Part shown: in pieces, positions 6,325 to 8,251 of the stretch | How positions within the stretch are numbered: position 1 is the stretch's first letter | Layout: each line of letters starts with the position of its first letter | Assembly (NCBI GenBank): GCA_010032125.1 | Contig: RHAU01000021.1 | Span: 1 to 8,251 of the forward strand | Reading direction: 5' to 3' | DNA from: Actinomycetota bacterium | GTDB lineage: Bacteria > Actinomycetota > Actinomycetes > Nanopelagicales > Nanopelagicaceae | DNA length: 8,251 bases | Translations under genes and position numbers: made by a program | The notes under the pieces: generated by a model | Seen by the model: only the letters and a program-made list of their open reading frames with translations | Databases searched by the model: none | What the model was told of the DNA's origin: nothing

Positions 6325-7204
6325 TGTAATCCTTGCAGGCGGAGCAGTCGTGTGGCGTAGAAATGAAGATGACCTCATCGAAATCGCTCTTGTACATCGT
6401 GTGAAATATGACGATTGGTCCTTACCCAAAGGGAAAGTAGAAAGTCAAGAATCTGTCATTGCGTGCGCATTTCGAGAAGTCATGGAAGAAACGGGTTTCT
6501 CAGTGCGCTTTGGACCTTGTCTCGGAACTCACTCGTATTCGGTCGAAAATGCAACGAAGAAAGTAACATACTGGTCAGCGAAGTTTCTTAAAGAAATTGG
6601 TGTGCCTAATCCTCAGGAAGTAGATCAGATTCGGTGGATTACTCTAGATCAGGTTGATTCCGTGGTTACGAGAGTTTTAGATCGTGAAGTAATCCGTCAA
6701 TTCAGAAATTTCGATCCGGATTCAAAGGCGCTGATCCTGATGAGACATGCGCAAGCATTGGATCGAAATGACTGGAGTGGAGAAGATTGTGATCGACCAC
6801 TTAATACTTATGGGGAGCGCCAAGCTAAAAGAGTCCTCTTGAATTTTCAGTCTTTTGAAATTGAGGAGATTCATTCATCAAGTGCCGTACGTTGCTATGA
6901 GAGTGTTTCGCCTATGGCACGAGCGCTAAACATTGGTTTTTTCTTTACTGACAGCCTCTCCGAAGATGTATACATGAAAGATAAGGAACGCCCATTTAAA
7001 TACATCCAACGACTCTTGATGAATGACTACTCGACGCTTGTTTGCAGCCACAATCCAATTATTCCTAGAGCTATATCGAGTTTCGTTGATAAGTTTGGAG
7101 TTGAGATTTCTGATACAAAACTGGAACCAGGTGATGCCTGGATTGTTCATCATATAGACCGTGAAGTTATAGCGGTGGACTATTTGCCAGCACCTAAAGT
7201 TTAA
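6311..7204 (+). CDS. mutT1: Nudix hydrolase fused to SixA-like histidine phosphatase (MutT1-like)
   Basis: A two-domain protein of the mycobacterial MutT1 type. The Nudix domain (about 5-135) has a perfect Nudix box G41-x5-E47-x7-R55-E56-V-M-E59-E60-T-G62-F, the Mg2+ and pyrophosphate site. The C-terminal half (about 140-295) is a histidine phosphatase: LILMRHAQ with R145 and nucleophile H146, DRPLNTYGERQA (161-172), R194, probable acid E218 and the second histidine H247 in CSHNPI. In mycobacteria the fusion hydrolyses 8-oxo-(d)GTP and diadenosine polyphosphates; this substrate range is inferred here by homology. It overlaps ppk by 14 bp and must be co-transcribed with it, the same neighbourhood I recall for mycobacterial ppk1-mutT1. 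Cleaning the nucleotide pool or removing ApnA beside a polyphosphate-making enzyme is a sensible pairing. Its TAA shares the palindrome TTAA (7201-7204) with the stop of convergent ppx. Length 297 is usual for the fusion. Confidence 0.92.
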   Translation: MEESNVILAGGAVVWRRNEDDLIEIALVHRVKYDDWSLPKGKVESQESVIACAFREVMEETGFSVRFGPCLGTHSYSVENATKKVTYWSAKFLKEIGVPNPQEVDQIRWITLDQVDSVVTRVLDREVIRQFRNFDPDSKALILMRHAQALDRNDWSGEDCDRPLNTYGERQAKRVLLNFQSFEIEEIHSSSAVRCYESVSPMARALNIGFFFTDSLSEDVYMKDKERPFKYIQRLLMNDYSTLVCSHNPIIPRAISSFVDKFGVEISDTKLEPGDAWIVHHIDREVIAVDYLPAPKV

Positions 7205-8118
7205 GATCCCATCCAATCGAGATACTTCAACACTATTCCTTCACGCAAAGCCCACGGACAGATATGTAACTCCGGTATTTCCAAATTCCTCATAACGCTC
7301 TCGGCAACGAATGCACCGGCGACAATTTGCCGAGATCGAGTGGATGAAACGCCGGGCAGCTCGCTCCTTTCTTTATTACTCATTTCAGCGAGTTTTGGCG
7401 TTATCTTTCTCAGCGCATCGAGTGTGAGACTTTTCCCATCGCCTTCTATCCAATCACCACATAGACGAGCAAGTGTTCGCAAAGTCTTACTAGTAGCAAT
7501 TGCGCGGTCAGTTTTCTGATGTTGCATCATTGTTGGCAAAACTTCGGCAATTTTTGATTCAATGTAATCTCGTAGATTTCTTATCGACTTCTTGGAGTAG
7601 GGGTCATCTTCAAGGTGACTCTTTGTCAGGCGTGATGCTCCTAGTGGGAGTGATAGAGCAATATCTGGAACTTCATTAACACCAACTGCCATTTCAAGAG
7701 AACCGCCACCAATATCGACCATCAGCAATCGACCACTCGACCAGCCAAACCATCGTCGCGCAGCCAAGAAAGTGATTCTTGCTTCTTCGTCTCCACTCAA
7801 TACCTGAAGGTCAATTTCAAATTCTGAATTTATGGATGAGATAATTTCATTTCCATTTCGCGCCTCACGCAAGGCAGAAGTGGCAAAGGGTAGAAGCTCT
7901 TCAGTCTTAGCTTTTGTAGATTCAACTAAAGATTTTCTGATTGATTGACGTAAAATCTTGATTCCCTCATCGGAAATATCTCCATTCTGTTGGAGATACT
8001 CGGTAAGTCTGACTTCAATTTTGAAATTGAAACTCGGATTGGGACGAGCTCCTGGTGAGGCATCCATCACCTGAAGATGAACGGTATTTGAACCAACATC
8101 TAGAACCCCAAGGCGCAC
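7201..8118 (-). CDS. ppx: Exopolyphosphatase (Ppx/GppA family)
   Basis: A cytoplasmic enzyme that removes terminal phosphates from polyphosphate, opposing Ppk. The ASKHA fold motifs are present (numbered from the GTG start): phosphate loop DVGSNT (7-12), catalytic-glutamate segment SGDEEA (108-113), second phosphate loop DIGGGSLE (135-142), ATSKTLRTLARLCG (208-221) and PWALREG (288-294). At 305 residues it is the short actinobacterial form, as in the two mycobacterial Ppx proteins, without the C-terminal HD-like region of E. coli Ppx. GTG 8118 is preferred because MRLGVLDVGSNT is the usual family N-terminus. A TTG at 8142 would add eight non-conserved residues. TATCTT lies 6 nt before the GTG, suggesting a leaderless message. 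Guanosine pentaphosphate hydrolysis, the GppA activity, cannot be excluded. The gene converges on mutT1 with overlapping stop codons and diverges from a lipoprotein gene 36 bp away. Confidence 0.95.
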   Translation of the reverse strand: MRLGVLDVGSNTVHLQVMDASPGARPNPSFNFKIEVRLTEYLQQNGDISDEGIKILRQSIRKSLVESTKAKTEELLPFATSALREARNGNEIISSINSEFEIDLQVLSGDEEARITFLAARRWFGWSSGRLLMVDIGGGSLEMAVGVNEVPDIALSLPLGASRLTKSHLEDDPYSKKSIRNLRDYIESKIAEVLPTMMQHQKTDRAIATSKTLRTLARLCGDWIEGDGKSLTLDALRKITPKLAEMSNKERSELPGVSSTRSRQIVAGAFVAESVMRNLEIPELHICPWALREGIVLKYLDWMGS

Positions 8119-8124
8119 TCGGTA

Positions 8125-8130
8125 AAGATA
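8125..8130 (-). promoter_or_regulatory. Candidate -10 of ppx, leaderless start
   Basis: On the minus strand TATCTT is followed by six bases and then the GTG start codon at 8118. This is the spacing expected when transcription begins on the start codon itself. No Shine-Dalgarno sequence precedes the GTG and no convincing -35 is seen. The element lies in the 36-bp gap shared with the divergent lipoprotein gene. Confidence 0.45.
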
Positions 8131-8154
8131 CTTCAAGTGCAAGTCAGAGATAAG

Positions 8155-8251
8155 ATGAAATCAATGAGATTTAGCTTATTGATACTTATTGTGACTTTGT
8201 CTATCACGGGCTGCTCCAACACCTCTACAAACAATTCAAATAACCACATGA
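8155..8251 (+). CDS. Lipoprotein N-terminus, cut by the window edge
   Basis: An open frame from ATG 8155 to the edge encodes a lipoprotein signal peptide: MKSMRF, a hydrophobic core LLILIVTLS, then the lipobox ITGC with the lipid-carrying cysteine at residue 20, followed by an Asn/Ser/Thr-rich tether (SNTSTNNSNN). The product would be anchored to the outer face of the cytoplasmic membrane. A second in-frame ATG at 8164 is equally possible as the start. Only 32 residues are visible, so the function is unknown. In several actinobacteria the phosphate-binding lipoprotein PstS is encoded near ppk and the Nudix gene, which makes PstS one hypothesis, but nothing visible here is diagnostic and no PHO box is seen in the short gap before it. 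Confidence 0.7.
   Translation, partial: MKSMRFSLLILIVTLSITGCSNTSTNNSNNHM

Noticed and set aside
8076..8093. Two GTTCA heptamers 11 bp apart on the minus strand inside ppx, resembling a PHO box
   Set aside because: They encode the highly conserved SNTVHL residues of Ppx and lie downstream of its own start codon, so coding constraint explains them.
1..8251. CRISPR arrays, insertion sequences or phage genes
   Set aside because: No regular spacer-repeat array, transposase, terminal inverted repeats or phage-type proteins are visible.

Overview
The window looks like a chromosomal segment of a low- to mid-GC actinobacterium. The Ppk, the Ppx (start MRLGVLDVGSNT) and the ppk–Nudix/histidine-phosphatase pair read as actinobacterial, the last matching the ppk1–mutT1 order I recall from mycobacteria. 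G+C is roughly mid-40s % by eye, far below Streptomyces or Mycobacterium. A streamlined aquatic lineage such as Nanopelagicales (acI) would fit, but that assignment is inference.

Layout: (1) 1-69, the 3' part of a tRNA-Thr(UGU) gene. (2) 148-813 (+), an exported Rieske [2Fe-2S] protein with a twin-arginine signal. (3) 950-2551 (+), an exported PhoX/DUF839-type phosphatase-like protein, ending in a perfect 15-bp hairpin shared with the convergent neighbour. (4) 2640-4103 (-), a MurG-like GT-B glycosyltransferase with a C-terminal extension. (5) 4104-4257, a divergent control region. (6) 4258-6324 (+), polyphosphate kinase Ppk, overlapped by 14 bp by (7) 6311-7204 (+), a MutT1-like Nudix plus histidine-phosphatase fusion. 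(8) 7201-8118 (-), exopolyphosphatase Ppx, whose stop codon shares a TTAA with the stop of gene 7. (9) 8155 to the edge (+), the start of a lipoprotein gene. No gene-free stretch exceeds 300 bases.

The segment is dominated by phosphate metabolism: a probable extracellular phosphatase, polyphosphate synthesis (Ppk) and degradation (Ppx), and a nucleotide-cleaning pyrophosphohydrolase. The most interesting signal is regulatory. Tandem GTTCACC-like heptamers at an exact 11-bp period, the layout of the actinobacterial PHO box bound by PhoP/RegX3-type regulators, occur upstream of the PhoX-like gene, the glycosyltransferase and ppk, each in the orientation of its gene. This suggests a local Pho regulon and brings the otherwise unassigned glycosyltransferase into the phosphate-starvation response, perhaps for a phosphorus-free glycolipid or envelope glycan (hypothesis). 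Several starts (glycosyltransferase, ppx, possibly ppk) lack a Shine-Dalgarno sequence and look leaderless.
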